From: Thermoguttaceae bacterium
GTDB taxonomy: Bacteria; Planctomycetota; Planctomycetia; Pirellulales; Thermoguttaceae
Direction: 5' to 3'
DNA: 64,000 nucleotides
NCBI GenBank assembly: GCA_025060325.1
Contig: JANXBW010000012.1
Location: 62,001 to 126,000 of the forward strand
The notes below the pieces were generated by a model that was not told where the DNA came from, made no database searches, and saw only the letters and a list, made by a program, of their open reading frames with translations. Of this stretch, positions 38,306-48,227 are shown piece after piece (positions within the stretch are counted from its first letter, which is position 1; the number at the start of each line of letters is the position of its first letter). The translations under genes and the position numbers were made by a program.

Positions 38306-39280
38306 ATGGGGATGGTTAAACGGATCCTTGTCACAGGTGGGGCCGGTTTCCTCGGCTCTCATCTGTGTGAACGATTAGTGGAAATGGGCCACGATGTCAT
38401 CTGCCTTGACAACTTTTTCACAAGTCAAAAATCCAATGTGGCTCATCTCCTTGATAAACCCAACTTCGAACTAATCCGCCACGATATAACGCTGCCGATT
38501 TACCTCGAGGTGGACGAAATCTACAACCTTGCCTGTCCTGCCGCCCCAGGCCACTATCAGTACAATCCCATTAAAACGATGAAAACATCCGTCCTAGGGG
38601 CGATTAATGTCCTAGGCATGGCCAAGCGATGCCGGGCTCGAGTGCTTCAAGCTTCCACCAGTGAGGTCTACGGCGATCCGGAGGTTCATCCACAGCCGGA
38701 AACTTATCGCGGAGCAGTAAACCCGATTGGACCGCGTGCTTGTTATGACGAGGGCAAGCGGGCGGCCGAAACGCTCTTCATGGATTACCACCGCATGAAC
38801 GGCGTGGACATCCGTATCGTGCGGATTTTCAACACGTATGGCCCGCGAATGCACCCATTCGATGGCCGGGTGATCTCGAATTTCATCCGTCAGGCCCTTA
38901 GGGAAGAACCCCTGACTGTGTATGGCGATGGGACGCAAACCCGCTCGTTCTGTTATCGCGACGATGTTGTGGAAGGCATGATCCGGATGATGGAAAACGA
39001 GGAGGGGTTCATCGGGCCGGTCAATTTGGGCAATCCGGAAGAGTTTACCATCCACGAACTGGCCCAGCTTGTGCTGGAGCTGACTGGATCCCGCTCGCCA
39101 ATTGTTTACAAGCCTCGGCCGGCCGATGACCCTGCTCGGCGGTGCCCGGACATTACTTTGGCAAGGAAAAAGTTAGGCTGGGAGCCGACCACGCCCCTTC
39201 GCGAAGGGTTGATGCGGACGATCGAATGGTTCCGCAGCATCGACATTAGCCAGTACCGCCCACCCACGCCGAACTATTAA
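38306..39280 (+). CDS. uxs: UDP-glucuronate decarboxylase (UDP-xylose synthase)
   Basis: A 324-residue short-chain dehydrogenase of the UXS type. It converts UDP-glucuronate to UDP-xylose with bound NAD. The NAD-binding motif is GGAGFLG (about 11-17), followed by [10 protein letters not shown]. The catalytic Tyr-Lys pair lies in [15 protein letters not shown], after STSEVYGDP with the active-site Ser/Thr. Substrate-specific marks are [12 protein letters not shown] (hallmark of UXS), [14 protein letters not shown] and [15 protein letters not shown]. Length fits cytosolic UXS without a TM anchor. The start is ATG at 38306 or 38312. The product is a building block for the exopolysaccharide cluster at 41.8-49.6 kb, although other genes lie between. 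Confidence 0.95.
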   Translation: MGMVKRILVTGGAGFLGSHLCERLVEMGHDVICLDNFFTSQKSNVAHLLDKPNFELIRHDITLPIYLEVDEIYNLACPAAPGHYQYNPIKTMKTSVLGAINVLGMAKRCRARVLQASTSEVYGDPEVHPQPETYRGAVNPIGPRACYDEGKRAAETLFMDYHRMNGVDIRIVRIFNTYGPRMHPFDGRVISNFIRQALREEPLTVYGDGTQTRSFCYRDDVVEGMIRMMENEEGFIGPVNLGNPEEFTIHELAQLVLELTGSRSPIVYKPRPADDPARRCPDITLARKKLGWEPTTPLREGLMRTIEWFRSIDISQYRPPTPNY

Positions 39281-39997
39281 CTGAGGCCCGAAGGCGGAGG
39301 TCTAAATCAAGGCCTCACTAACCGTTGGGTTCCCCGCCACAAACAAGCGGATATTGCGTGTCCACATTTCCCCCTGGGCATGAACTCCGCGGGCTGGACG
39401 CAATCGGCATTGCTTTTCCTCGGAAGTTCACCATGGCGGTTTGCTAGGCCGATTCCTCGTCAGGGTGGCCATGGGACCTTGCCGCAACAGCGAAGTTGGG
39501 TGGGTCCGGAACAGGACAACCTGACATTATTTATCGGGGTGATTTACAAGCGATCGTTGCGCCCTGGCGGGGGAAACATGATTTCGATCGATGCCCGGGC
39601 TCATTCGGAAGCGGTTGAGCCACGACAAGCCGAGCTTGCAGCGTCCCACCGGTGTGGCTGCGATTTTTCAAGGCACTCGATTCCTGGCCAGTGGGACAAG
39701 CCGCATCTTAGTGGGATTCCTCAACTTACCCCATCGGAGACGATTGAAAGCTTCTCGAGCAGCACCAAACCGCTGGCCCAACTTAAGGTACCCCCTTTGA
39801 ATGCGGATTCCCGTAGTGTCGAGCTTTCGGCAAAGTCCCGGCCAGTAGCAGCCGAGATGCTCGGCCAAAAAGGATGCCCTGGGACAGACTCGAAGCCCAC
39901 CGGATAATGAAGGTTTAGTTCATGCTCGCAGAGAAGACGGGATGTCCCTTGGAGAAATGGCGCACAATACGGCAATCGCTTTGACGAGGAACGCATT
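39281..39997. other. Gene-free stretch, 717 bp
   Basis: A plus-strand frame of 175 codons (39380-39907) has no recognisable domain and an unlikely composition. An internal ATG at 39580 with a weak GGGGGAA upstream could start a protein of about 109 residues, but I do not call it. No repeat or RNA gene was recognised. Confidence 0.4.
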
Positions 39998-41590
39998 GTG
40001 ACGTCGAAAATTCGCTCCCCGGCAGTAGCGGGGGTGTTTTATCCAGCCAATCGGGAAAGCTTAATCGCTACCGTCGATCGGCTCCTCAGTCAGGCGCCGG
40101 ATCTTGGGCTGAGTGGGGTTCGGGCACTTATTGTGCCTCACGCGGGCTACACGTATTCCGGCCCTGTGGCCGCCGTTGCTTACCGGCAGATTCGAGGGGC
40201 CCCTTTTCGCCGAGTCGTGATTCTCGCCCCGTCTCACTTTGGCTTATTCCGTGGCGTGGCTGTGGTCGCTGAGGGAGTTTTCAGTACGCCTTTGGGAGAC
40301 GTGCCCATTGATCCCCTCGCCAAAAAATTGGCGGAGTGTGCGCCCTTTTTCCCGGAACGGCCGGTGCCTGCAGAAGTGCCTGGCTGGGCGGCCTACTGTT
40401 TGGGAATGGTCCCCCGGCAAGAGCTCCCACACCGTTGGGAGCATTCGATCGAAGTGCAATTGCCCTTCCTCCAGCGCTGTCTGCAGGAGTTTTCTCTCAT
40501 CCCTGCACTTCTTGGCGAGGTCAATCCGCGGGAAGTAGCCGAGACGCTTTCCCCCTTCGTTGATGAAGAAACGCTGCTAATTGCTTCCTCCGATCTTAGC
40601 CATTACCTGCCGCAGGAAGAAGCCAATGTTGTCGACCAAGCCACCTTAGAGAAAATTCGCCGCCTAGACACGACTGGTGCGGCCGACTTAGATGCATGCG
40701 GTCGATTACCGATCGCCACCTTGCTCCACCTGGCCCAACAGTTTGGCTGGCAACCGCAGATTCTCGAGTACAAAACAAGTGGGGATATATCCGGAGACTA
40801 TAGTGCTGTCGTCGGTTACGCAGCGGTGGCCTTTTGTGGGCTAAGGCGTGATTCCGCCGAAGCCGCCGGGGAAACGACAGAAGCTGCCGCTGGCCCCCCG
40901 CTCCACGACTTACGGGAGGGGAAGCGGACATCTTTGCCAAAGGAGGACTCCTCTGCAGTCAGTGTGCGCGATACCCCCCGCCCATGGGGTTTTTCGCCAC
41001 AAGAAAAGCAGATCCTTCTTGACCTTGCCCGCGAAGCTATTCGCCGCGCAGTTTGTCAACTGCCGCCGCCTCAGGTCCACCCCGCCGAATTGCCGGAGAG
41101 GCTCCGTCGACCCGGGGCCTGCTTCGTCACTCTTAAGGTCGACGGCCAATTGCGTGGATGTATTGGCACTCTTTCACCGAAAGAACCTCTTTATCTGGCT
41201 GTCATTCGTCGAGCGGAAGCCGCAGCCACCAGTGACCCCCGGTTTCCCCCGGTAGGACCGGAGGAACTTGACAGGCTGTCGGTGGCAATAAGTGTGCTGG
41301 GAGAATGCCGACCGCTTGAGGCGTCAACGCCGGAAGAGATCCTCATCCGGCTTGAGCCGGGTAGGCATGGCGTGGTTCTCCGGGTGGGGTCCCACCATGC
41401 AACTTTCCTGCCTCAGGTGTGGGAACACTTTCCGGACAAAATCATCTTCTTGGAAAAGTTGGCGGCTAAGGCGGGACTTTTTCCGGACGCGTGGCGCCGG
41501 CCGGAGGCAAGGATCGAAGTTTACGAAGCGGAAATCCTCTCCACCGATGACGAAGCACAGCCCGACTGCGGGCTAGATACAACCGCATGA
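39998..41590 (+). CDS. Memo-AMMECR1 fusion (AmmeMemoRadiSam system proteins B and A)
   Basis: A 530-residue protein. Residues about 5-285 are a Memo-like domain (PF01875) related to class III extradiol dioxygenases, with putative metal ligands H48 (IVPHAGYTYSG) and H80 (LAPSHFG) and further marks WEHSIEVQLPF and ASSDLSHYLP. Residues about 330-520 are an AMMECR1 domain (PF01871) with CFVTLKVDGQLRGCIGTL and FLPQVWEHFPDK. A charged linker joins them. Together with a radical SAM protein these make the AmmeMemoRadiSam set, whose biochemical role is unknown; B and A are usually separate genes. No radical SAM gene is present here. The start is GTG with a GAGGAA upstream. Confidence 0.9.
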   Translation: MTSKIRSPAVAGVFYPANRESLIATVDRLLSQAPDLGLSGVRALIVPHAGYTYSGPVAAVAYRQIRGAPFRRVVILAPSHFGLFRGVAVVAEGVFSTPLGDVPIDPLAKKLAECAPFFPERPVPAEVPGWAAYCLGMVPRQELPHRWEHSIEVQLPFLQRCLQEFSLIPALLGEVNPREVAETLSPFVDEETLLIASSDLSHYLPQEEANVVDQATLEKIRRLDTTGAADLDACGRLPIATLLHLAQQFGWQPQILEYKTSGDISGDYSAVVGYAAVAFCGLRRDSAEAAGETTEAAAGPPLHDLREGKRTSLPKEDSSAVSVRDTPRPWGFSPQEKQILLDLAREAIRRAVCQLPPPQVHPAELPERLRRPGACFVTLKVDGQLRGCIGTLSPKEPLYLAVIRRAEAAATSDPRFPPVGPEELDRLSVAISVLGECRPLEASTPEEILIRLEPGRHGVVLRVGSHHATFLPQVWEHFPDKIIFLEKLAAKAGLFPDAWRRPEARIEVYEAEILSTDDEAQPDCGLDTTA

Positions 41591-41792
41591 CTTGCCGCTG
41601 AGTCCCCGGGATAAGAAGACCTCCAAAATGTGGCCATCCCGCCCCTACGTCTGGCAATCTGGCGGCAACCCTACGCTGGGAACAAAAGGACGACGATTCT
41701 TCCCGAGCCGGGTTGTTTGGCCTCGTGTCATTCCCGCCAGTAGCCATTCGGGTGGTGGTTACCGGGCAGATTCTCTGCGGAAATCGGATTTG

Positions 41793-43016
41793 TTAAGCGG
41801 CGGCCCGCAAACTTGATTGAGTGGCAAGAAGTGACCTAAGCCGGCTGATGACGAAGTCTTGTTCTTCCGGCGTCATATCCGGATAAAGGGGCAGGCTAAG
41901 GACCCTCTCCCAGACGGCCGTAGCCACAGGAAGATGTTCCGGCTGCCAACCCAATTTATCGCGGTAGTAGGGATGTAAATGAAGCGGTCGCCAATGAACC
42001 GAGCATCCCACGCCGGAACGGCGAAGGGCGGCGATAAGCTCGTTGCGGTTAAGCGGCGACTTGCCCGGATTAATCCGGATAATAAACAAATGCCAGGCAT
42101 GGACCCGATCCGGGGCAGTGGGTGGAAGCTCCACAGCCTCTAGCCCGGCAAGCTCCTCCCGGTAGCGATACGCCAGGCTTTCCCGCCGCTTACGAAGCTC
42201 TTCGGCTCGAGGAAGTTGGTGAATCCCAATCGCGGCGGCCAAATCGGTGAGGTTGTACTTATAACCGGGAGCAAGGATCTGATAATCCCATGGCCCGTTG
42301 CCGTTATATCGCCCCCAAGCGTCCTGAGAGAGTCCATGGAGCGACATTTGTCTGATCCGGTTGGCCAAGTTGGGGTTGTCGGTAACGGCCATGCCACCCT
42401 CGCCCGTCGTGATCGTCTTGTTGGCGTAGAAGGAAAAGCACGTAACGGCGGCCGTTTGTTGCCCCGCCCGGCGCCAGCGGCCAAGACGGATGCTCCAATA
42501 GGCCGCGGGAAAGGCATGGGCTCCGTCCTCTACCACCCACAGCCCGTACTGACGGGCAAAATCGTCAACTTCGTCCATATCCAGCATCAGCCCCGCCACA
42601 TGAACGGGGATGATCCCCACTACTTCCGCCCGGCGGTCAATAGGCAACTTGCCCTCCCGAAGGTGCCGGAGTTTCGCCGCCGCATCATTCAAGTCCAAAT
42701 TGAAAGTCAACGGATCGCAGTCAACAAGTAGCGGAATGGCGCCTAAATAGCGCACTACTTCCGCGGTGGCGGCAAAGGTGTAAGTGGGTACCAGGACCAC
42801 TTGGCCAGGGCGAAGTCCAAGCGCTTCGACCGCTAGGTGGAGAGCAGCTGTGCACGAATTTACCGCGACCGCATACTGAGTACCAACAGCCTGGGCAAAA
42901 GCCGTCTCGAATTGGCGAACGCGGGGGCCGGTAGTAAGCCACCCCGATCGGAGGCAAGCAATCACCTCCTCAATTTCTGCTTCTGTTATCGAAGGACGGA
43001 AGAACGGGACCTCCAT
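41793..43016 (-). CDS. DegT/DnrJ/EryC1 sugar aminotransferase
   Basis: A 407-residue PLP aminotransferase of nucleotide-sugar 3-keto or 4-keto groups. The ATG at 43016 has GGAAGGAG upstream and starts at the family's usual MEVPFFRPSI; an ATG 90 bp earlier is unlikely. The PLP lysine is K200 in FSFYANKTITTGEGGM, with the PLP-phosphate loop CTAALHLA (55-62) and VEDGAHAFPA (162-171). The sugar product, probably an amino-deoxy sugar, cannot be told. It is the last gene of the polysaccharide cluster, 243 bp after the sugar transferase. A separate keto-sugar dehydratase is not in the cluster, so its substrate must come from elsewhere. Confidence 0.92.
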   Translation of the reverse strand: MEVPFFRPSITEAEIEEVIACLRSGWLTTGPRVRQFETAFAQAVGTQYAVAVNSCTAALHLAVEALGLRPGQVVLVPTYTFAATAEVVRYLGAIPLLVDCDPLTFNLDLNDAAAKLRHLREGKLPIDRRAEVVGIIPVHVAGLMLDMDEVDDFARQYGLWVVEDGAHAFPAAYWSIRLGRWRRAGQQTAAVTCFSFYANKTITTGEGGMAVTDNPNLANRIRQMSLHGLSQDAWGRYNGNGPWDYQILAPGYKYNLTDLAAAIGIHQLPRAEELRKRRESLAYRYREELAGLEAVELPPTAPDRVHAWHLFIIRINPGKSPLNRNELIAALRRSGVGCSVHWRPLHLHPYYRDKLGWQPEHLPVATAVWERVLSLPLYPDMTPEEQDFVISRLRSLLATQSSLRAAA

Positions 43017-43259
43017 GCCCCAACTCCTTCCAAGCTTTTTCTTTGCGTAAACGTCTGGACCGGACGGAAAAGACCATGCCCCCCCAAGACGAGCCGGTTT
43101 AACCACAAGCGCCGCAAGGCTCTGGAAGCGCCGCGATCACAAACTGGAAACTTAGGCTATCGAAAAACCGGAGGAAAACCTCCAGTCACAAAATCCCTTA
43201 CCTCCCTAGGCGGTCCGAACTTGGATTTCGTCCACGCTGGGGCCTTCACGAGTAGTTTG

Positions 43260-44000
43260 TCAGCCTGCTTCGGCAAGCGATGCTGGCCCGCCCGTTTGTC
43301 CAACGCTCACGTCGGCCGAACGTACCTTTGCCAAAAGAAAGAACCAGCTTTTAACGAAGATGCAGTAAAGCGTTCGAATAAGCACCCAGATATCGACAAG
43401 AAGCGACATCCGGTCGACGTACTGGAGATCTTCTTCGAGGCGGCGCGGCAACAAGACTTTCTCGTAGTACTCTTGCGGGTCAACACCGGGCGGTATACAA
43501 AACTCAAGTCCAGGGAAATATTTCACTTGGACGGTGCCGGTTAGGCCCGGCCTGGCCGAAAGCACCCGAAGCTGTTCTCGGGTATAGCAGCGCTTAACTA
43601 CGGAAAGTTCCTCCGGCCGTGGCCCTACCCAGGACATTTCCCCTCGCAGAATGTTGATTAATTGCGGCAGCTCATCAATCCGGAAGAGGCGGAGCACTCG
43701 CCCCACAGTGGTGACCCGAGGATCCTCTTTTCCCGTAAATGGCCGGCGGTCGTGGTCAACACGCATGGTGCGGAATTTAAGCTGCCAAAAGGGCCGACCA
43801 CGTAACCCTGCGCGCAGTCCGCGATAGAAGATCGGACCAGGGGAGGAAAGGCGCACGGCAAGCGCCGCAAGAAGAAAAAGGGGTGATAGGATAAGAAGCC
43901 CCAGGACCGCCAGGATGACGTCCAAAAGACGTTTGCCCGGATAGCTCCGGACGGGATAAGGAAAATTTGTTGATAATCCCTGGTCGTAATCTACGTCCAA
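43260..44000 (-). CDS. Polyprenyl-phosphate sugar-1-phosphate transferase
   Basis: A 246-residue bacterial sugar transferase (PF02397). It starts glycan synthesis by moving a sugar phosphate from a nucleotide sugar to undecaprenyl phosphate at the inner membrane face. It is the short, single-domain form: one reentrant membrane helix (KRLLDVILAVLGLLILSP, about 23-40) plus a soluble catalytic part. Motifs are SPGPIFYRG, FWQLKFRTM, DELPQLINILRGEMSWVGPRP and RPGLTGTVQV. TTG at 44000 is the start, supported by GGAGG six bases upstream; no ATG fits as well. It is part of the polysaccharide cluster. Confidence 0.94.
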   Translation of the reverse strand: MDVDYDQGLSTNFPYPVRSYPGKRLLDVILAVLGLLILSPLFLLAALAVRLSSPGPIFYRGLRAGLRGRPFWQLKFRTMRVDHDRRPFTGKEDPRVTTVGRVLRLFRIDELPQLINILRGEMSWVGPRPEELSVVKRCYTREQLRVLSARPGLTGTVQVKYFPGLEFCIPPGVDPQEYYEKVLLPRRLEEDLQYVDRMSLLVDIWVLIRTLYCIFVKSWFFLLAKVRSADVSVGQTGGPASLAEAG

Positions 44001-44274
44001 CGTTTGCCTCCGATCCCTAGGTTGACTTTCAGAGGATTCACTGACCTAGACTCACCCTGCCGGACATCCCCCGGCTACCCCCAACAACTAGCTTCCGTGC
44101 TTGCAGCCGCAAACATCCTGAAGATGCGAAAATCAGCAAAGTGGCTCAATTTAGGCAAATGGGGCAAATAATCCTTCCGTGCATCCCCGCAGCTTCCGCA
44201 TGAAAGGTTTTGGGCAATGTTGCCATCATGGCACGAAAGCGGTAGTTGGTTGCTTGGCTTGCCAACTTGGTGTC

Positions 44275-45534
44275 TCAGTGGTGAGTTGCGTAAGCAGCTT
44301 CCGCTAGACACCGGCTGTAAATCGTTAGCCAAATCCTGAAGATCCGATCAAGCGAAAATTTGCTGCGTACATCGGCGAAGAGATTTTCCCCCAGCCGGAG
44401 CCGAGTATCTTCGTCCGTAAGGGCAAGCTTAATTATTCCGGCCAGTGTCACCGGATCTTTTGGGGGAACAAGCCAGCCGTTTCGTCCACAGTCAATGACG
44501 TCGACGCAGCCGGGCACTTTTGTCGCCACCACGGCACGGCGACATGCCCCGGCCTCCAGGATTACCCGCGGTATGCCTTCGCCGTAGTAAGTGGGAAGAA
44601 CAACAAGATCGGCGATGCTGAGAAGCGCCGGCACATCCTCCCGTCGGCCAAGCCAGGTGACATCGTCAGCGAAGGATAAGATTTCCTCCTCACGCAGGGT
44701 CTGTCGGCCGGCTGGTTCGATCGCGCCTACGAGGTAAAACCGGGCAGTCGGAAGTTGGTGGCGGACCGTTCGCGCCGCCGTGAGATATTCGATGACTCCC
44801 TTCTCCCGCAGTAACCGGGACACCATCAGCGTAACGGTTTGGCCCGGGCCGGCCAGCTTTCGCCGAAGCTCCAGTTGATCTTCCTGATCGGGGACTTGCG
44901 CGACAAACGCCTCAAGATCAATCCCCGAGCCGGGAACTAACACGGCTTTGCGTGCAGACGTCAAGCCCCGAGATACCGCAAATTCAAGATCATCCCGATT
45001 ATAAAAGGCGGTGACGGTGGCGCACTTTCCGGCCAGTTGATGCATCCACCGAAGGAGCACCCTCAGCAAGCGGTTTCTTAGGCCTTGCTCCACAAAGATG
45101 CTTCCCCGGCCGGTGATCGTGCGAATGCGAATCGGTACGCCGGCTAAAGCGGCAGCCCAAATGCCGTAAATACTCGGCTTAGTATCAAATGCGTGGACAA
45201 TTGTCGGCCGGATCCTGGCCAATAGCTTGCGGAGCTCGTCAAGTGTGCACAAATCGGCGACAGGGTCAACCGTCCGTTTCATCCGATACTCGACGAAGGA
45301 AATTCCATCGCTTTCAAATTGTTGACGACGGGCAGTGGCGACTGCTGTGACATCAAGCCCGGCTTTCTGCAGGCGCTTCAAGAAAGGGATGCGCAAATGA
45401 AGATCTTCGCCGCCAATAACACAGATCCGCTTGCCACGAAGAGGCTCAGCGCAAGTAACTGGCGAGTGGTCTTTTCCTTCTTCGCATGGAAAATCCCAGG
45501 GTAAAGTAGAAGCCGATATTGTCAACCGCACCAT
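44275..45534 (-). CDS. Family 4 glycosyltransferase
   Basis: A 419-residue GT4 (GT-B fold) glycosyltransferase that should extend the lipid-linked glycan in the cytoplasm. The N-terminal half shows KRICVIGGEDLHLRIPFLKR and PTIVHAFDTKPSIYG, the acceptor Rossmann domain. The C-terminal half holds the donor site: VLVPGSGIDLEAF, TLMVSRLLREKGVIEYL and YYGEGIPRVILEAGACRRAVV with the retaining E..E pair. GAAGGAG lies 5 bases before the ATG. It sits between the methyltransferase and sugar transferase genes with gaps of 274-370 bp, which is loose for a single operon. Confidence 0.93.
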   Translation of the reverse strand: MVRLTISASTLPWDFPCEEGKDHSPVTCAEPLRGKRICVIGGEDLHLRIPFLKRLQKAGLDVTAVATARRQQFESDGISFVEYRMKRTVDPVADLCTLDELRKLLARIRPTIVHAFDTKPSIYGIWAAALAGVPIRIRTITGRGSIFVEQGLRNRLLRVLLRWMHQLAGKCATVTAFYNRDDLEFAVSRGLTSARKAVLVPGSGIDLEAFVAQVPDQEDQLELRRKLAGPGQTVTLMVSRLLREKGVIEYLTAARTVRHQLPTARFYLVGAIEPAGRQTLREEEILSFADDVTWLGRREDVPALLSIADLVVLPTYYGEGIPRVILEAGACRRAVVATKVPGCVDVIDCGRNGWLVPPKDPVTLAGIIKLALTDEDTRLRLGENLFADVRSKFSLDRIFRIWLTIYSRCLAEAAYATHH

Positions 45535-45902
45535 GCTTGCTCCTTCGGGCGCTCAGTGCGAGAATACTTACATCTTAGAGGTGTAGAAAACGGTTGATTT
45601 GCCAGTACCAGCTTCGTCTGAACACGCCCGTTGCGCACTGGCCGAAGCGTCCGAGTCCAATCCGGAACGAGTAGAACACCTACCAATTTTTTTCGCCCCT
45701 GATGACGTATCCCCAATCGCCAGGGAGATCACTAGAGATGCGTGGCACCGGCCGGGGTGTTCACAGACCCTGTTTTTTTGGGCCGCCGGGTTTTCATGAA
45801 ACCGTTCTCGAATGTCCTTCCTCCGCCATCCTTGCGCAACAAGCAAAGCCGCGAAGCTTCCTTTAACGTGGTGTCGACAAATGTCGCTGGCAATCTGGCG
45901 CC
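45535..45902. other. Gap within the polysaccharide cluster, 368 bp
   Basis: Nothing recognisable apart from short chance frames. It separates the methyltransferase from the glycosyltransferase. Confidence 0.4.
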
Positions 45903-46715
45903 CTACGCCCGGCCGGTATCGTCGCACTTTTGTTTTTCAATCCAGCACAACCAATGTGTTCTGAGTGGTCGGATAGCCGAAAGAAGCATGTACGGTAGAG
46001 GCCCAAAGCGGGCCACCACCCGCGCAACTGGAGGCATGGGAGTAATGCTCCGTTTGTAAACGCAACCAGCCGGAAATAGTCGCCTGATTTCACCAAGGGG
46101 AATGGGAACCACGTCGGGATTCCACGGGTTGGGATACCGCAAGTCGTACCAGAGGATTGCTCCGCCCGGTGCAAGCCACGTCCACATCTTGCTGGCCAAA
46201 ACATGCCTAAAAGCCGGGTCAAGAATCGACGAAAACACCGTGCTTTGAAGCACAATGTCGAAGCTTCCCGGCTCAAGGTCGAGAGCCGCGGCATCACCGG
46301 GTAGCAGATGGACACCCCGTGGAAGCAGTTCTCGAGCGATTTCCAGGCGGTCTTCCAAGAGCTCGTTGGCGTAGAGGTTTTCCGGTCGACAACCCCACCG
46401 GGCAAATTGGAGCAAATTTCCGCCATAACCGCATCCTATTTCAAGAATTCGCAGCTCCCAAAGGGGCTTGGGTGCCCTTCGGCGAAGAAACCGCAACACC
46501 GCGCGCTCCCGCTCTTGAAAGCGGAACAGCCTTTCCGGATCAAGCAAACTGCGAGCTTGATGGGCAAAACCATCTCGCCGTCGGGCATACCGTGCTCGGA
46601 TGGCCGCAAGTTCGGCTTCAAAGGAAACGGACGGACACATGTCTACACCTGCCGGGCTCTCCGTGCGTTGGTATGTTCCCACCCTGAGGGCGCGTGGACA
46701 AAGCGGGTCGTCCAC
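45903..46715 (-). CDS. SAM-dependent methyltransferase
   Basis: A 270-residue class I methyltransferase. The SAM site is ILEIGCGYGGNLLQF (about 91-105), followed by YANELLEDRLEIA (acidic ribose-binding turn), HLLPGDAAALDL and FDIVLQSTVFSSIL. A later start at ATG 46640 (giving MCPSVSFEAEL) has a better ribosome binding site (CAGGTGTAG) and is a serious alternative; the longer form is listed. Its place between flippase and glycosyltransferase genes suggests methylation of the glycan or a precursor; this is inference. It is not a sugar-modifying family with known specificity. Confidence 0.85.
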   Translation of the reverse strand: MDDPLCPRALRVGTYQRTESPAGVDMCPSVSFEAELAAIRARYARRRDGFAHQARSLLDPERLFRFQERERAVLRFLRRRAPKPLWELRILEIGCGYGGNLLQFARWGCRPENLYANELLEDRLEIARELLPRGVHLLPGDAAALDLEPGSFDIVLQSTVFSSILDPAFRHVLASKMWTWLAPGGAILWYDLRYPNPWNPDVVPIPLGEIRRLFPAGCVYKRSITPMPPVARVVARFGPLPYMLLSAIRPLRTHWLCWIEKQKCDDTGRA

Positions 46716-46799
46716 ATCGGGACGGTCGGCCAGTTTCGATCGAACTTCAAACCCATCCTGGTACCCCTGTGCGAAGCGTACTCGTAAACAGATCGCCTT

Positions 46800-48227
46800 T
46801 TAGTAGCCCGTTGACGCAGCAGAGGAAATGCCCTCGCCAGATCCTTGCCTCAGGGCGCTGCCCGAAGGGCAAATCTGTCCCTCTGTAAACGCGATGGCGG
46901 TATTTTTCCGTGGTAGGCGGCTAATCCAAAACAAAGCAGTCAGGAGCTCCCCAAGGGCACCGAAAATCGTGGCCACCGCTGCACCGTTTAGACCTCCGAC
47001 CGAGATAGCAACAGGCAGAGCAATCACAAGCACGAGATTGCCGCAAGCGTAGGTTGACATCACTTGCGTAAATCGTCTACAGCCCTGAAGAGCAGCGATT
47101 GCTACTGCCGCTACAAAATGGAGAAGTACTCCCCCGGCAAGAATAAGCAATAAACCGCTGTGCTCCGCATAGGCCGGCGTATAAATCACGCTTAGGAAAA
47201 ACCTACCTGCAAAGGCTAAGAGAACGAGCAAGCCCAGCGAACTTCCCACCGCAAAGAGGAGGGCTTTTGCAAGCAAATGGCGAAAGGCCTGCCATCTCGC
47301 TTCCTTGGCCAACAATGCTAACCGCGGCAAAATCGTGTGGATAAGTGGTAAATAAAATAACCGTGCGGCAATGCCAACGTAGCTTAGGGCGGCAAAAATT
47401 CCAAGCTCGCGGGGACCAAAGTACGCATCCACAAAATAGCGCGGTATGTTGGCCGATAGTGTGTTAAGTCCTACCGCAAGCCCAAGGGGGGCACTTGTCC
47501 TGGCAAGGCTTAAAAGCCCAGGAGACCTCGCTGCGCTCTTACCGGTCCTAAATCTCGCCTCCGAAGCCTGAGCCACTGGCAAGTCGTGCACAAAGTACAC
47601 AAACCCCCAGAGAATTGCGCAGCAAACGCTTGCCAGTACCAGGGAGCGAGTCATATAGAATACGCCGCAGACCCCGGCGAAGCTGAGCAGGCCTCGCAGC
47701 ACCTGCGATCGGGCTACCCAGTCTAACCGCTCCTCCCGCTGGAATCGGCCATGACAAATTAAGGAAAGTCCTTCGATGACTTTCGCAAGACACATGGCCA
47801 GTGTAGCCGCCATAAACCACGTCGGCCTGGCCCCCACAAGCATGATCCCAAACACAACGGCAACTGCTAGGACCCCACTTAAGGTTCGAAGCCGGAGGTA
47901 CTCGCCCAGCCTATACTCGCCTTTGGCATCGGTAGCCTGCGCAACATGAAGTTGAAGGCCGGTTAGCTCAACCACCGGCGCTGTCAGCGAAATCGTCAGG
48001 GCGAAGTAGCCGACCGTTTCCGGTGTGCCCAGCTTGGCAAGCCCCGCCAGCGTGCCCCACTGACTAAGTGCGTAAACTCCCTGACCAATGGCGGCGAAGA
48101 TAAAGCTCCGGCGAAGCGGTACGTTCCGCGGCCTGGCAACTTGACGGCTATCGCCGGGACAAGCGTCGCTTCTGCAGACTACTACGCGTCTTGCTTTCGC
48201 TAGTGGGGGTGTCAACAGCGAAGTCAT
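46800..48227 (-). CDS. Polysaccharide flippase (Wzx/MATE-like)
   Basis: A 475-residue membrane protein with about 12-14 TM segments of the oligosaccharide flippase fold (MviN/MATE superfamily). It should move the lipid-linked repeat unit across the inner membrane. Marks are the N-terminal RSFIFAAIGQGVYALSQWGT and the pattern of paired helices with short loops. The family is weakly conserved, so the call rests on topology and neighbourhood. Its start overlaps the polymerase stop by four bases (ATGA), so translation is coupled. The last 20 residues are polar. Confidence 0.85.
   Translation of the reverse strand: MTSLLTPPLAKARRVVVCRSDACPGDSRQVARPRNVPLRRSFIFAAIGQGVYALSQWGTLAGLAKLGTPETVGYFALTISLTAPVVELTGLQLHVAQATDAKGEYRLGEYLRLRTLSGVLAVAVVFGIMLVGARPTWFMAATLAMCLAKVIEGLSLICHGRFQREERLDWVARSQVLRGLLSFAGVCGVFYMTRSLVLASVCCAILWGFVYFVHDLPVAQASEARFRTGKSAARSPGLLSLARTSAPLGLAVGLNTLSANIPRYFVDAYFGPRELGIFAALSYVGIAARLFYLPLIHTILPRLALLAKEARWQAFRHLLAKALLFAVGSSLGLLVLLAFAGRFFLSVIYTPAYAEHSGLLLILAGGVLLHFVAAVAIAALQGCRRFTQVMSTYACGNLVLVIALPVAISVGGLNGAAVATIFGALGELLTALFWISRLPRKNTAIAFTEGQICPSGSALRQGSGEGISSAASTGY

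Noticed and set aside
39380-39907. A 175-codon plus-strand frame, with an internal ATG at 39580
   Set aside because: No domain or periodic hydrophobic pattern; the ribosome binding site is weak. A short gene from 39580 cannot be excluded but is not supported.
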